From Pseudomonas sp. LB-090624 (GTDB taxonomy: Bacteria; Pseudomonadota; Gammaproteobacteria; Pseudomonadales; Pseudomonadaceae), in NCBI RefSeq assembly GCF_003205205.1, contig NZ_QJRL01000005.1:62001-126000 (forward strand): a DNA stretch of 64,000 nt, given 5' to 3'. The position numbers were made by a program, and so were the translations under genes. The notes beneath the pieces are model-generated. The model did not search any database and was not told where the DNA came from. It saw nothing but the letters and a program-made list of their open reading frames with translations. The first letter of the stretch is position 1. Each line of letters starts with the position of its first letter. Shown in pieces: positions 16,554 through 26,494 of this stretch.

Positions 16554-18965
16554 TCAGAACGCGTATACCAATGTGGCGGTGGCACTACGCGGCGACCCAT
16601 ACCATCCACGTGCGCCGATGGCGGTGTAGTAGGTCTTGTCGAAGACGTTGTTGAGGTTCAACGAGACGCTGGTTTGAGGGGTGAACGCGTATTGCGCCAT
16701 CAAGTCGACGATGCTGTAGGGATCTTGGGTAAACGTCTCGCCATTTGGGCCAGCCCCCTTGTAGTACTCGCGCCCCTGCCAGCGCACACCGCCGCCCACC
16801 TTCACCTGCGGCAGCGCCTGTAGACGGTAGGTGGTGAACATTTTAAGGGTGTCTCGCGGTACCTCAGTGTTCAGGCGGTCGCCATCGGAATCCTTGCTGA
16901 CGGCATAGGTGTAGCTGGCCGATACCTGCCAATCGGGAAGGATCTCGCCGGCCACTTCCATTTCGAAACCGCGCGTCTTGGTACCCGATTCGGCACGGTA
17001 GGCCTGGTCGCCGTTCGGCGCCGGATTGTCGCCATCTGCAACCGCGAAGTTATCTTGCTGTACTTCGAAAATGCTGAATGCAGTATTCAGACGCTTGTCC
17101 CAGAACTCGCTTTTCAGGCCCAGCTCGTAGTTCACACCCTCCAATGGGTCGATGTAACTGCCAGAGACGGTCTGTTTGCTCTGTGGTTTGAAAATGGTGG
17201 TGTAGCTGGCGTAAGCCGACCAGTTGTCGTCGAGGTCGTACACCAGGCCAAGGTACGGCGTGACAACCCCCGTCTCGCTTCGCGAGGTGCGGCTGGTGTC
17301 GCCGCTGGATAGGGTGGTCGAGGTTTCATCACGTTTCCAGTCGATTACCCGTGCCCCGGTGATGAGCGACAGATCGTCGGCCAGGCTCCAGCGCACCGAG
17401 GCGACCAAACCATCCTGGGTTTCATCTAGGGCGTCTTGCGTCGACTTGGTGTGAATGGCCTCCGGGATCGCCAGCGATCCGTCCCAGCTGTTGATGTCGT
17501 CGATGGTCTGGTATGACCACAGCGGGTAGCCGTCGTTACGGTAATAGGCCCTGTAGTGACTGGCCCCAAGATAAGCCTGGTGCTCGCGGGCGAACAGTTC
17601 AAAAGGGCCTGCGGCTGACAGGTCGAACGAGGTCTGACGCGGCTCGCCCGCCCAGCGCCCTGTCCAGGTAGTGATGCCACTGCCGTCGGGGTTGACGGTG
17701 CCGCTGGCTGCGGTAGCGAAGGCGTCGTCATAGCTGCGGCGGTTGTGCTCGGCATTGAGCTTCAACTGCCAGCCGTTGTCCAGCTGATGCTCCAGTGTGG
17801 TGAATACCGTCTTGGTGCGACGCTTGTGATAACTCCAGTCCGAGGCGGAGTTGAACGAGCGGGACGGGCTGAAGTGACTGCCGTCGGAGTTGTACATCGG
17901 GAAACCGTGGTTACCGGCACCGTCGTTGTCCATCTCCTGGTATTCCGCGCCCACTGTAAGCATCGTACTTTCAGTGATGTCCCATTCCAGTACCCCGTAG
18001 AACGCTTGCTTTTCCAAGGATTGGCGGTCGACGTAGCTCTGGCTGTTGGTGTTCGACGCGACGATCCGCCCGCGTAAGCTGCCGCTTTCCGACAACTTGC
18101 CAGACATGTCCAATTCCTGGCGGTAGTCGTCCCAGGAACCAGCCTTGAGGGTCAGTTTCCGTTGCGTTTCCAGCGTCGGCTTCTTGCGAATCAGGTTGAC
18201 CGTCGCACCAGGATCGCCTGTGCCGGACATCAGCCCTGTGGCACCCCGTACCACTTCTACCCGGTCATAGGACACCATGTCGGCGAGGTCGTCCCGGAAC
18301 CCGTAGCTATCGGGCCTGTTGATACCATCCACCTGGATGCTGTCTACCTCGAAACCGCGCACGTAGATATGGTTTGCATCACTACCAGCAGGGCCCATGC
18401 TGTCAACGACTACACCCGGGGTTTGTTCAAGCACCTGGGCAACGCTGTTGAGGTTCTGATCTTCGATCTGCTGGCGTGTGATCACACTGACGGATTGTGG
18501 CGTTTCACGGTGCGAGAGTCGTAGCCCGGTCGCGGTATTGGCCGAGCCTGTGGTGTAACTGCCGGTGCCTTCAGTGGTGGCACCCAGCCCGGCGCTGGAA
18601 ATCGTCGTGGCGGAAAGCTCCATCAAGCCGTTCTGGCTTGGGCGAACCACGCTGTAGCGGTTGCCACCCGCCTGTTGTACCTGCAGGCCGCTACCTTCCA
18701 GTAGTTGAGCGAAACCTTGTTGCAGGTCGTAATTGCCTCGCAACCCCTCGCTGCGCAACCCGGCTACGTCCTCACTGCTGAAGCTGACCGCCACTCCGCT
18801 GGCACTCGCAAAGTGGTTCAGGGCATTGGCCAGAGACCCTGCCGGAATGCTGTAACTGACAGCGTCCGCGTGGACACTGGTAGCCGCTAGCAAAGACCCT
18901 GAGAGACTGAACGCCAGTGCAGCTCGGCGAATGCTGATAGCGGTAGACGACAAACAAGCGGACAT
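16554..18965 (-). CDS. TonB-dependent siderophore receptor with N-terminal signalling (STN) domain
   Basis: An 803-residue outer-membrane receptor. After the signal peptide (ending near SVHADA) comes an STN domain (YSIPAGSLANALNHFASASGVAVSF.., about 80 residues). A plug follows (TATGLRLSHRETPQSVSVITRQQIEDQNLNSV..), then a 22-strand barrel ending in aromatic Phe (LVYAF). This is the FpvA/FoxA-like ferrisiderophore class, and the ligand is unknown. The start at 18965 gives the signal peptide; the frame is open further upstream. A Fur-box-like sequence lies about 45 bases upstream. STN receptors normally signal to a FecR-type anti-sigma factor, but no fecI/fecR pair is adjacent here. Confidence 0.92.
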   Translation of the reverse strand: MSACLSSTAISIRRAALAFSLSGSLLAATSVHADAVSYSIPAGSLANALNHFASASGVAVSFSSEDVAGLRSEGLRGNYDLQQGFAQLLEGSGLQVQQAGGNRYSVVRPSQNGLMELSATTISSAGLGATTEGTGSYTTGSANTATGLRLSHRETPQSVSVITRQQIEDQNLNSVAQVLEQTPGVVVDSMGPAGSDANHIYVRGFEVDSIQVDGINRPDSYGFRDDLADMVSYDRVEVVRGATGLMSGTGDPGATVNLIRKKPTLETQRKLTLKAGSWDDYRQELDMSGKLSESGSLRGRIVASNTNSQSYVDRQSLEKQAFYGVLEWDITESTMLTVGAEYQEMDNDGAGNHGFPMYNSDGSHFSPSRSFNSASDWSYHKRRTKTVFTTLEHQLDNGWQLKLNAEHNRRSYDDAFATAASGTVNPDGSGITTWTGRWAGEPRQTSFDLSAAGPFELFAREHQAYLGASHYRAYYRNDGYPLWSYQTIDDINSWDGSLAIPEAIHTKSTQDALDETQDGLVASVRWSLADDLSLITGARVIDWKRDETSTTLSSGDTSRTSRSETGVVTPYLGLVYDLDDNWSAYASYTTIFKPQSKQTVSGSYIDPLEGVNYELGLKSEFWDKRLNTAFSIFEVQQDNFAVADGDNPAPNGDQAYRAESGTKTRGFEMEVAGEILPDWQVSASYTYAVSKDSDGDRLNTEVPRDTLKMFTTYRLQALPQVKVGGGVRWQGREYYKGAGPNGETFTQDPYSIVDLMAQYAFTPQTSVSLNLNNVFDKTYYTAIGARGWYGSPRSATATLVYAF

Positions 18966-19008
18966 CCATTGACTCCAGTTTGTAAGGAAAGCAGGCCTCC
19001 AATAGGAA

Positions 19009-19027
19009 GTGTAATGATAATGAGAAC
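19009..19027 (-). promoter_or_regulatory. Fur box upstream of the siderophore receptor
   Basis: The sequence GTGTAATGATAATGAGAAC matches most positions of the 19-base Fur consensus GATAATGATAATCATTATC, with the core AATGATAATGA intact. Its place just upstream of the receptor start implies iron repression. The rest of the 18966-19338 gap shows no gene. Confidence 0.72.
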
Positions 19028-19338
19028 ACTTCCCATAAGGCGGCGTGATATTCTTTCCTTGAAGTCGCAGTGTCAATGAATGTTTTTCGGTTTGGATGGC
19101 TCGCCACACGTTTAGAGCACGAGCTCAAGAGGCCCCACCACATCAACGAGGGCTAAGCGAGGATCTTCACGTGCATCAAAATCTGGCCAGGCCTGCGCTG
19201 CATTGCCCGGGCGTGAACGCCGTTGGCGCCCTTGAGGTGAGCCACGTCCTGCACCATATCGTCGCTGCGCACATAAAGTGAACGACGAGAGCAGGGGGCG
19301 GGTCGGATCGTTAACTGTCACCAGAAAGGATGTTAGCG

Positions 19339-19611
19339 ATGAAAGCGATGACCCGACTGTTCACTGGCCTTGCCATTGTTGGCGCACTGGCAAGCACTTC
19401 AGCGTGGGCAGACCAGCCTGGCGCTGACTGGAAGGTAACCAAGGACCAGGCTGAGGCCACCCTGAAAGGCGCCGGCTACACGCAGATCACCAAGATCGAG
19501 GCCGATGATGGTCATTGGGAAGGTGAGGGGTTGAAAGCTGACGGCAAACAATATGAGTTCCAGGTCGACCCACACGATGGCAAAGTCATCAAGGACGAAC
19601 TGGATAACTGA
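19339..19611 (+). CDS. PepSY-domain periplasmic protein
   Basis: A 90-residue exported protein. The signal peptide ends at SAWADQ. The mature part is one PepSY-like fold: WKVTKDQAEATLKGAGYTQITKIEADDGHWEGEGLKADGKQYEFQVDPHDGKVIKDE. The start at 19339 is preferred over the ATG at 19330 because the AAAGGA motif (19325-19330) overlaps the latter. PepSY proteins are often linked to iron or metal uptake or to inhibition of peptidases. Here it is divergent from the Fur-controlled receptor. It ends at a strong terminator. Confidence 0.85.
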   Translation: MKAMTRLFTGLAIVGALASTSAWADQPGADWKVTKDQAEATLKGAGYTQITKIEADDGHWEGEGLKADGKQYEFQVDPHDGKVIKDELDN

Positions 19612-19630
19612 TTACGCGCCATGCAAGAGA

Positions 19631-19657
19631 GCCCGCGCGATCACGCGGGCTTTTTTG
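19631..19657 (+). terminator. terminator after PepSY gene
   Basis: GCCCGCG and CGCGGGC arms (19631-19650) are followed by TTTTTT. It lies between two convergent genes. Confidence 0.88.
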
Positions 19658-19665
19658 AGCATGGA

Positions 19666-20673
19666 TCAAAACCCTTCCAGGACAATCTTGCCTCGGGCCT
19701 TGCCGCTTTCGATCAAAGCGTGGGCACGTTTGAGATTGTCGGCGCAAATGCGTCCGAGATGCTCCCCAACAGTCGTTTTCAGTACCCCTTCATCGACCAG
19801 TTGCGAAACCCGTTCGAGAAGTTGGTGCTGCTTGACCATGTCGTCGGTTTTGTACAGCGAGCGGGTGAACATGAGCTCCCAGTGCAATGACAGCGATTTG
19901 CGCTTGAGTGGCATGACATCCAGCTGCGCGGGGTCATCGATCAGCGCGAGCTTGCCTTGTGGGCGAAGCACTTCCACCAACTGCGGCAAGTAGGTGTCGG
20001 TGTGGGTCAGACTGATCACGTAATCAACAGACGTCAGCGCGAGCTCTTCGAGCTGAAGCGGGATCGACTCAGAGTGATCGATCACATGATGGGCGCCCAG
20101 CGCTTTCACCCAGCTTTGCGTCTCGGGCCTGGACGCGGTGCCTATGACGGTAAGCTGCGTCAACTGCCTTGCCAGTTGTACCAGGATCGAGCCTACCCCA
20201 CCCGCAGCCCCGATGACGAGAAGGCTCTGGCCTGCGCCGCCATTTTCTGCTACTGCCAAACGGTCGAACAGCAATTCCCATGCAGTGATGGAGGTGAGTG
20301 GCAAAGCGGCAGCACCGGCATTGTCCAGGCTGCGAGGCTTGTGGCCGACGATGCGCTCGTCCACCACATGGAGTTCGCTATAGCTGCCAGGTCGGTCGAT
20401 GGCTCCGGCGTAGAACACCTCGTCCCCAGGGCTGAAAAGCGTGACCTCCGAGCCCGTCTCGCGGACAACACCGACCGCATCCCAGCCAAGAACCTGCGGT
20501 TGCTCACCACCACGGCTGGCCCGGATTTTCGTATCGACCGGGTTGACGGCAATAGCCCGGACTTCGACGAGCAGATCACGGGCGCCGAGGATTGGCTGCG
20601 GGAGTTCCGCGTCATACAGAGACTGGGCGTGCTGGATAGGTAACCCGGGTTGGGAGTAAACGATAGCCTTCAT
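19666..20673 (-). CDS. zinc-independent MDR-family alcohol dehydrogenase / quinone oxidoreductase
   Basis: A 335-residue medium-chain dehydrogenase/reductase. The N-terminal GroES-like domain (AVNPVDTKIRA..LGWDAVGVV) is followed by the NADPH-binding motif VIGAAGGVGSILVQLARQL (about 152-170). The catalytic and structural zinc cysteines of true alcohol dehydrogenases are absent, so it belongs to the quinone-reductase-like group (zinc-binding ADH-like, ZADH/YhdH relatives). It probably reduces quinones or enones with NADPH. It is monocistronic. The 20674-20826 gap holds its promoter and nothing else I can name. Confidence 0.88.
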   Translation of the reverse strand: MKAIVYSQPGLPIQHAQSLYDAELPQPILGARDLLVEVRAIAVNPVDTKIRASRGGEQPQVLGWDAVGVVRETGSEVTLFSPGDEVFYAGAIDRPGSYSELHVVDERIVGHKPRSLDNAGAAALPLTSITAWELLFDRLAVAENGGAGQSLLVIGAAGGVGSILVQLARQLTQLTVIGTASRPETQSWVKALGAHHVIDHSESIPLQLEELALTSVDYVISLTHTDTYLPQLVEVLRPQGKLALIDDPAQLDVMPLKRKSLSLHWELMFTRSLYKTDDMVKQHQLLERVSQLVDEGVLKTTVGEHLGRICADNLKRAHALIESGKARGKIVLEGF

Positions 20674-20826
20674 GGCACTACCTCTATCTGATTCGAAAGT
20701 GGGCCTAGGCTATTCGCTTCTATTCCCTCGAAAAACAGCCTCAAAGCAGTAAGACTTTGTCGCTTGGAGTGAAAGTGGCGGCAGTGCACGGATGCCACTG
20801 GCAGACCGGCGACTGCGCATGCGTGG

Positions 20827-21063
20827 TCAGTCTTCCTTTGGCACGGTCCAGAAAATCTGCACGCCGCCATCGTCACGGTGGGCGAGGGTGACATTGTCGT
20901 TCTCGGCGATTTCTTCGAGCAAGGTTTCCCAGTCGTCCGGGCTTTCCTGTTCCAGGCGGAAGATCAGCGCCGCGCGGCTGCGCTGGGCGGTGGGGCTGTT
21001 GATGATCTTCTGGATGCGTACACCCAGCTGTTCATAGCTGCTCGGGGTGGCGGTGCTGGACAC
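20827..21063 (-). CDS. DUF1654 family protein
   Basis: A 78-residue cytoplasmic protein: SSYEQLGVRIQKIINSPTAQRSRAALIFRLEQESPDDWETLLEEIAENDNV..HRDDGGVQIFWTVP. This matches the Pseudomonas-specific DUF1654 family, whose members are often found with LexA-type or prophage-associated genes. The function is unknown. It is a single gene. AAGGAA lies before the ATG on the minus strand. Confidence 0.85.
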   Translation of the reverse strand: MSSTATPSSYEQLGVRIQKIINSPTAQRSRAALIFRLEQESPDDWETLLEEIAENDNVTLAHRDDGGVQIFWTVPKED

Positions 21064-21214
21064 AGGAGTTTCCTTGTTGTGCTGTATGTGCGTACAGTAT
21101 TTGAGTGTAAGTAATTTCGCAACAGCTTGTCAGGTGAAAGCTGCGTTCAGGCCTGCGTGGAGCCATGCGCGGTTGTGTCCAGCGTAAGCCACCACTTACA
21201 CCGGCGAGGCGCCG

Positions 21215-21400
21215 TTACCCAGGCTGCGGCGGTGCAGTGGTGCCGCGCACGACCGGTTCGATCGGCAGGCATTCGCTGTGCGGCGGTTGCCCGCTGCGGA
21301 TCCACTGCCACAAAGTCTCTGCTGCCCGCTGGCCCAGTAGCCCAGGAAAGTGCGCCCATTGAGTTGCATGCTTACCACCGCTTGGTCTTGACGTTGTGCG
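21215..21400 (-). pseudogene. LacI-family regulator, C-terminal remnant
   Basis: In the minus frame ending at 21215, the last 44 residues read GLLGQRAAETLWQWI..LPIEPVVRGTTAPP. This fits the typical end of LacI-family repressors (GxxAAELLLxxI..LPxELVVRGSTAPP). Upstream, the similarity appears to continue in another frame (QDQAVVSMQLNG), which points to a frameshift near 21355. The DNA-binding domain and most of the core are missing. It is non-functional. Confidence 0.55.
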
Positions 21401-21679
21401 CGTGCAGGTGCTCGTATTGGCCTCGAGCGGCAGCCCGAGGTGTTGCCCAACACCCTGTACCGGTTGTACCAGCAGCGCTTTGGCGCGACGGTCGCCCATG
21501 CCCAGGAGCGGATCTTTGCCATTAGCGCCGATGCCAGCCAGGCGCAGGCGCTGGGTATCGCAACTGGGGCGCCGCTGCTGCAGATCGTGCGTACCGCCCT
21601 GGATTACCAGGGCAGGGCGATCGAAAAGCGGGTGTCTGTGGTCAGCACTCAAGGCCATTGCTACATCAATCGAATTTAG
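21392..21679 (+). pseudogene. GntR/HutC-family regulator, UTRA-domain remnant
   Basis: The frame reads LERQPEVLPNTLYRLYQQRFG..QERIFAISADASQAQALGIATGAPLLQIVRTALDYQGRAIEKRVSVV and ends at 21679. This is the C-terminal ligand-binding (UTRA) part of GntR/HutC regulators (compare LGI..G.PLL.I.R.A.D..G.P.E.S). An in-frame TGA at 21389 and the absence of a winged-helix domain upstream show that it is a fragment. Confidence 0.6.
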
Positions 21680-21815
21680 TGCCCGTTCCCGGCAAACCGG
21701 GCGCCCAAAGGTGCAGCGCAGCTGAGAGGTTTCGCGCTGTACGTGTGGGCGCCTGACCTGCCGACGACGAGCTGCGAAGCGGCCCTGAAGGCCGCTGGGT
21801 TTATGGAAGTTTTGA

Positions 21816-23924
21816 ATGTATCCGCTTGTTTTACGCTTACCCGCCCATTGTGGGCGGTTGGTTTTTCTGACATTGGGCATCAGTGCCCCGTGCCATGCCG
21901 CTGCCGAGGGTTCCAATGCACTGTTGATCGACCCAGTGGTAGTCACCGGCGTCTACGCGCCGACCAGCTCCTTCGACCTGCCGTTTTCGGTCGACACCGT
22001 CGACCTGTCCCGTGGCACCGATGGCCAGCTTGGCGTCAACCTGTCGGAGGTGCTGACCAAGGTCCCAGGGCTGGTGGTGCAAAACCGCCAGAACTATGCC
22101 CAGGACCTGCAGGTTTCCTCGCGAGGTTATGGCGCACGCTCGGCATTCGGTGTGCGCGGCATCAAGCTGATCAGTGATGGCATCCCGGCCAGTACCCCCG
22201 ACGGCCAAGGGCAGGCGGCTACGCTGAACCTGGACGTGGCCGAGCGCATCGAGGTGTTGCGCGGCCCGGCCGCCACGCTGTATGGCAGCAACGCCGGCGG
22301 GGTGGTCCAGATGTTCAGCCGCGATGGCCAGGGCCCGGCCCGTGTGGGGGCCGAAACCACGTTCGGCAGCGACGGCTTCAACAAGAACCACCTGTCCGCC
22401 GAGGGCGGCAACGACGCTGCCGGGTTCGTGCTGGATGCCTCGCGCATGGACACCGATGGCTACCGCGACCACAGTGCCGCGCGCCGTGACCAGACCTTCG
22501 CCAAGGTCAACTTCAAGCCTGATGACGATTCGCGCATGGCGCTGATCTACAGCAGCCTTGAACAGAACAACACCCAGGACCCGCTAGGACAGACCTGGGA
22601 GGCCTACAAGCACGACCCGCGTTCCACCGCCGCAGCGGCGCAAACCTACAACACGCGCAAAAGCATCGACCACCAGCAGGTGGGCATGAACTACGAGCGC
22701 TACTTCGGCGACGCTACCTTGCAGTTCAACCTGTACGCGGGGCAACGCAGCGTCGTGCAGTATTTGTCCATTCCAAGGTCGGTGGCCTCCAACAGCCAGC
22801 GTGGCGGCGGCGTGGTCGACTTTGACCGTGAGTTCCATGGCGGCACCCTGCGCTGGATCCAGCCGGTTGCCAACGTGCCTGGCGACCTGACCTTCACTGT
22901 GGGCGCCGATTACGATCAGAGCAAGGACGAGCGCCGCGGCTACCAGAACTTCAGCGGTGACCAGCTGGGCGTGAAAGGCGAACTGCGGCGTGACGAGCAG
23001 GACACCGCCACCAGCCTGGACCCTTACCTGCAGGCGCATTGGGAAATCGGCAACTGGACCAGCGAACTGGGGCTGCGCTACAGCACCATGAACATGCGCG
23101 TCGATGACCATTACCTGGTAAACGGCGATGCCAGCGGTTCGAAAAAGTATCAGCAGGCCACGCCTTCGCTGTCGGTGATGTACGCGTTCACGCCAGACCT
23201 GCGTGGCTACGTGAGCGTTGGCAAGGGCTTCGAGACGCCCACCCAAGCCGAGATGGCCTACGCGCCGGGGGAAGTCGAAAGCTTCAACTTCGGGCTCAAG
23301 CCCGCTACCAGCCGGCAGTATGAAATGGGTGTGAAGTATCGGCTGAACGAACGTACGCGGCTGAATGCGGCGCTTTATGAGATTCATACCGATGACGAAA
23401 TTGTCGTGGCCAGCGCTACCGACGGCCGCACCAGCTACCGCAATGCCGGGCGTACCCTACGGCGAGGCTTCGAGGCGAGCCTGCAGAGCGACTTGAATGC
23501 GCAGTGGCAGGCTACCGTGGTGTACACCCGCACCGATGCACGCTACGCCGAGGATGTCAGCCAGGCCATCGAAAGTGGTAACCGGCTTCCAGGTGTGCCG
23601 TTGGACAACCTTTATGGCGAGCTGGTGTGGAAGCCTGCTGCGTCGGTGAGCATGGGGATTGAAGGGCAGTACCGCAGCAAGGTGTATGTGGACGACAGCA
23701 ACGACGCCAAGGCAGCACCGGCATACGCGGTGTTCAACTGGCGTACACGCTTTGAACAGCATGTGGGGGCATGGACGTTCCACCAGCTGGTGCGGCTAGA
23801 CAACCTGTTTGACCGGCAATATGTGGGGTCGGTGATTGTCGGGGATAGCAACGGGCGTTACTACGAGGCTGCGCCTGGGCGCTCGTGGTACGCAGGGGCT
23901 GGGTTGGCGTACCAGTTCAGGTAG
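21816..23924 (+). CDS. TonB-dependent outer-membrane receptor
   Basis: A 702-residue receptor without an STN domain. The signal peptide ends near PCHAAA. A TonB-box-like VVVTGVY stretch follows, then a plug (LSEVLTKVPGLVVQNRQNYAQDLQVSSRGYGARSAFGVRGIKL..RIEVLRGPAATLYGSNAGGVV) and a barrel whose last strand ends YQFR. The plug resembles the PfeA/FecA/OprC-type family of metal- or substrate-specific receptors, and the ligand is unknown. GGAAGT lies at 21805-21810. No Fur box is visible directly upstream, where the decayed regulator fragments lie. Confidence 0.9.
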   Translation: MYPLVLRLPAHCGRLVFLTLGISAPCHAAAEGSNALLIDPVVVTGVYAPTSSFDLPFSVDTVDLSRGTDGQLGVNLSEVLTKVPGLVVQNRQNYAQDLQVSSRGYGARSAFGVRGIKLISDGIPASTPDGQGQAATLNLDVAERIEVLRGPAATLYGSNAGGVVQMFSRDGQGPARVGAETTFGSDGFNKNHLSAEGGNDAAGFVLDASRMDTDGYRDHSAARRDQTFAKVNFKPDDDSRMALIYSSLEQNNTQDPLGQTWEAYKHDPRSTAAAAQTYNTRKSIDHQQVGMNYERYFGDATLQFNLYAGQRSVVQYLSIPRSVASNSQRGGGVVDFDREFHGGTLRWIQPVANVPGDLTFTVGADYDQSKDERRGYQNFSGDQLGVKGELRRDEQDTATSLDPYLQAHWEIGNWTSELGLRYSTMNMRVDDHYLVNGDASGSKKYQQATPSLSVMYAFTPDLRGYVSVGKGFETPTQAEMAYAPGEVESFNFGLKPATSRQYEMGVKYRLNERTRLNAALYEIHTDDEIVVASATDGRTSYRNAGRTLRRGFEASLQSDLNAQWQATVVYTRTDARYAEDVSQAIESGNRLPGVPLDNLYGELVWKPAASVSMGIEGQYRSKVYVDDSNDAKAAPAYAVFNWRTRFEQHVGAWTFHQLVRLDNLFDRQYVGSVIVGDSNGRYYEAAPGRSWYAGAGLAYQFR

Positions 23925-23997
23925 CCGCCAACATGCTGGATGTTTTACCCACACCCATGTGTCAGCGGCGCAGCTCGCTACCTGGGCGGCAAGGGAT

Positions 23998-24021
23998 GGC
24001 CGGTGCACAGGGGCACCGGCC
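23998..24021. terminator. hairpin between convergent TonB receptor and ansB
   Basis: GGCCGGTGC pairs perfectly with GCACCGGCC around ACAGGG. It has no clear T-tract on either strand. It can act as a 3' end for both convergent genes. Confidence 0.55.
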
Positions 24022-24035
24022 GACCCATTTTGCAA

Positions 24036-25175
<1,140 letters not shown>

Positions 25176-25429
25176 TCAAGGCATCTTTCGTACCAAGCCG
25201 GTATGCGCTGCTTGCACAGTGGCAGCCTGCCATCGGTAAAGGGGAGCATTGCCCCGGGAAATCGGCGCTTCGGCACAGGCAGTTGGGTGTGTTACGCGGC
25301 CCATTACGACGGCAGGCTGCTTCTGCGACGTTCGTAAATCCGAACAAGCATAGGAAAAGGTGTTCGGTTTTTCGGAAAAATCTGGATAATCAGCAGCAGA
25401 AGTCGTTGGCCTCCGACAGCCAAACGGAT

Positions 25430-25458
25430 TTGACAAACCACGGTCCTGTTTCCATAGT
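25430..25458 (+). promoter_or_regulatory. rbs operon promoter
   Basis: A perfect TTGACA (25430-25435) and CATAGT (25453-25458) are separated by 17 bases. The palindromic operator begins 7 bases downstream. Confidence 0.75.
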
Positions 25459-25465
25459 TAGGTAC

Positions 25466-25479
25466 CGCAAACGTTTGCG
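25466..25479 (+). promoter_or_regulatory. RbsR operator (LacI-family palindrome)
   Basis: CGCAAACGTTTGCG is a perfect 14-base palindrome with the central CG of LacI/PurR-type operators, placed just after the -10 box at the expected transcription start. RbsR, encoded in the operon, is the obvious ligand. Ribose would release it. Confidence 0.82.
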
Positions 25480-25488
25480 ATCCGATAA

Positions 25489-25496
25489 AAAAACAA
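25489..25496 (+). promoter_or_regulatory. Hfq/Crc-type A-rich motif in the rbsB leader
   Basis: AAAAACAA matches AANAANAA exactly and is part of the longer run AAAAAAACAAGA, about 20 bases before the rbsB start. Such sites mediate Hfq-Crc translational repression in Pseudomonas. Confidence 0.55.
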
Positions 25497-25514
25497 GATT
25501 CGGAGTCATCGTCC

Positions 25515-26474
25515 ATGAAACTGCCGTTCCCCGGTCGTCTGCTCGTCCTCGCTGTCCTTTCCTCGTTGTCATTCGCCCTGCCTGTGTCGGCCGCCCACGC
25601 CGAAGAAAAGCCCAAGGTCGCTCTGGTCATGAAATCGCTGGCCAACGAGTTTTTCCGCACCATGGAAGACGGCGCCAAGGATTACCAAAAAGCCCACGCT
25701 GATGATTTCGACCTGATCGCCAACGGCATCAAGAACGAAACCGACACATCCGAGCAGATCCGCATCGTCGAGCAAATGGTCAACTCCGGCGCCAAGGCCC
25801 TGGTGATTGCCCCGGCCGATTCCAAAGCATTGGTATCGGCAGTGAAGAAGGCCATGGACAAAGGTGTGGTGGTGGTCAATATCGACAACCGCCTGGACCC
25901 TGAATTGCTCAAGAGCAAGGGCATCAGCGTGCCCTTTGTCGGCCCCGACAACCGCAAGGGCGCACGTCTGGTCGGTGATTACCTGGCCAGCCAGAAGCTC
26001 AAGCCCGGCGACCAGGTCGGCATCATCGAAGGTGTGCCGACCACCACCAACGCCCAGCAGCGCACCGCCGGCTTCAAAGACGCCATGAACGCTGCACAGA
26101 TGAAAATCGTGTCGGTGCAAAGCGGCAACTGGGAAATCGACAAAGGCAACGCCGTCGCCGCCTCCATGCTCAACGAGTACCCCGACCTGAAGGCCCTGCT
26201 GGCCGGTAACGACAGCATGGCGCTGGGCGCCGTGTCGGCCGTTCGTGCTGCTGGCAAGGCTGGCCAGGTGCAAGTGGTGGGCTACGACAACATCAACGCC
26301 ATCAAGCCGATGCTCGCCGACGGCCGTGTGCTCGCCACCCTCGACCAGGCTGCCAGCCAACAAGCCGTATTCGGTATTCAGGCGGCATTGAAAATGGTCA
26401 ATGGCGAAAAACCTGACGTGGATGCCGACAACGTGATCCAGACCCCGGTCGAACTTATCACCAAGAAGCCCTGA
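25515..26474 (+). CDS. rbsB: ribose ABC transporter, periplasmic binding protein
   Basis: A 319-residue periplasmic sugar-binding protein that captures ribose for RbsAC. The signal peptide ends SAAHAEE. The mature part is a type I periplasmic binding fold: KVALVMKSLANEFFRTMEDGAKDYQK, the DSKALVSAVKKAMDKGVVVVNID hinge region, and LLAGNDSMALGAVSAVRAAGK. The gene is first in the order rbsB-A-C-R-K-D. The leader carries the RbsR operator and an A-rich motif. GGAG lies at 25502-25505. Confidence 0.93.
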   Translation: MKLPFPGRLLVLAVLSSLSFALPVSAAHAEEKPKVALVMKSLANEFFRTMEDGAKDYQKAHADDFDLIANGIKNETDTSEQIRIVEQMVNSGAKALVIAPADSKALVSAVKKAMDKGVVVVNIDNRLDPELLKSKGISVPFVGPDNRKGARLVGDYLASQKLKPGDQVGIIEGVPTTTNAQQRTAGFKDAMNAAQMKIVSVQSGNWEIDKGNAVAASMLNEYPDLKALLAGNDSMALGAVSAVRAAGKAGQVQVVGYDNINAIKPMLADGRVLATLDQAASQQAVFGIQAALKMVNGEKPDVDADNVIQTPVELITKKP

Positions 26475-26494
26475 CACTGCCTGGAGAAACGGCC

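Larger units (their letters stand above)
21064..21815. other. 752-base gap with decayed regulator genes
   Basis: No intact gene is visible. The stretch holds fragments of a LacI-type gene on the minus strand (21215-21400) and of a GntR/UTRA-type gene on the plus strand (about 21392-21679). REP-like sequence lies at about 21740-21795 (GGGCGCCTGAC..GCGAAGCGGCCC), and the ribosome site of the next receptor gene is GGAAGT at 21805-21810. Confidence 0.6.
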
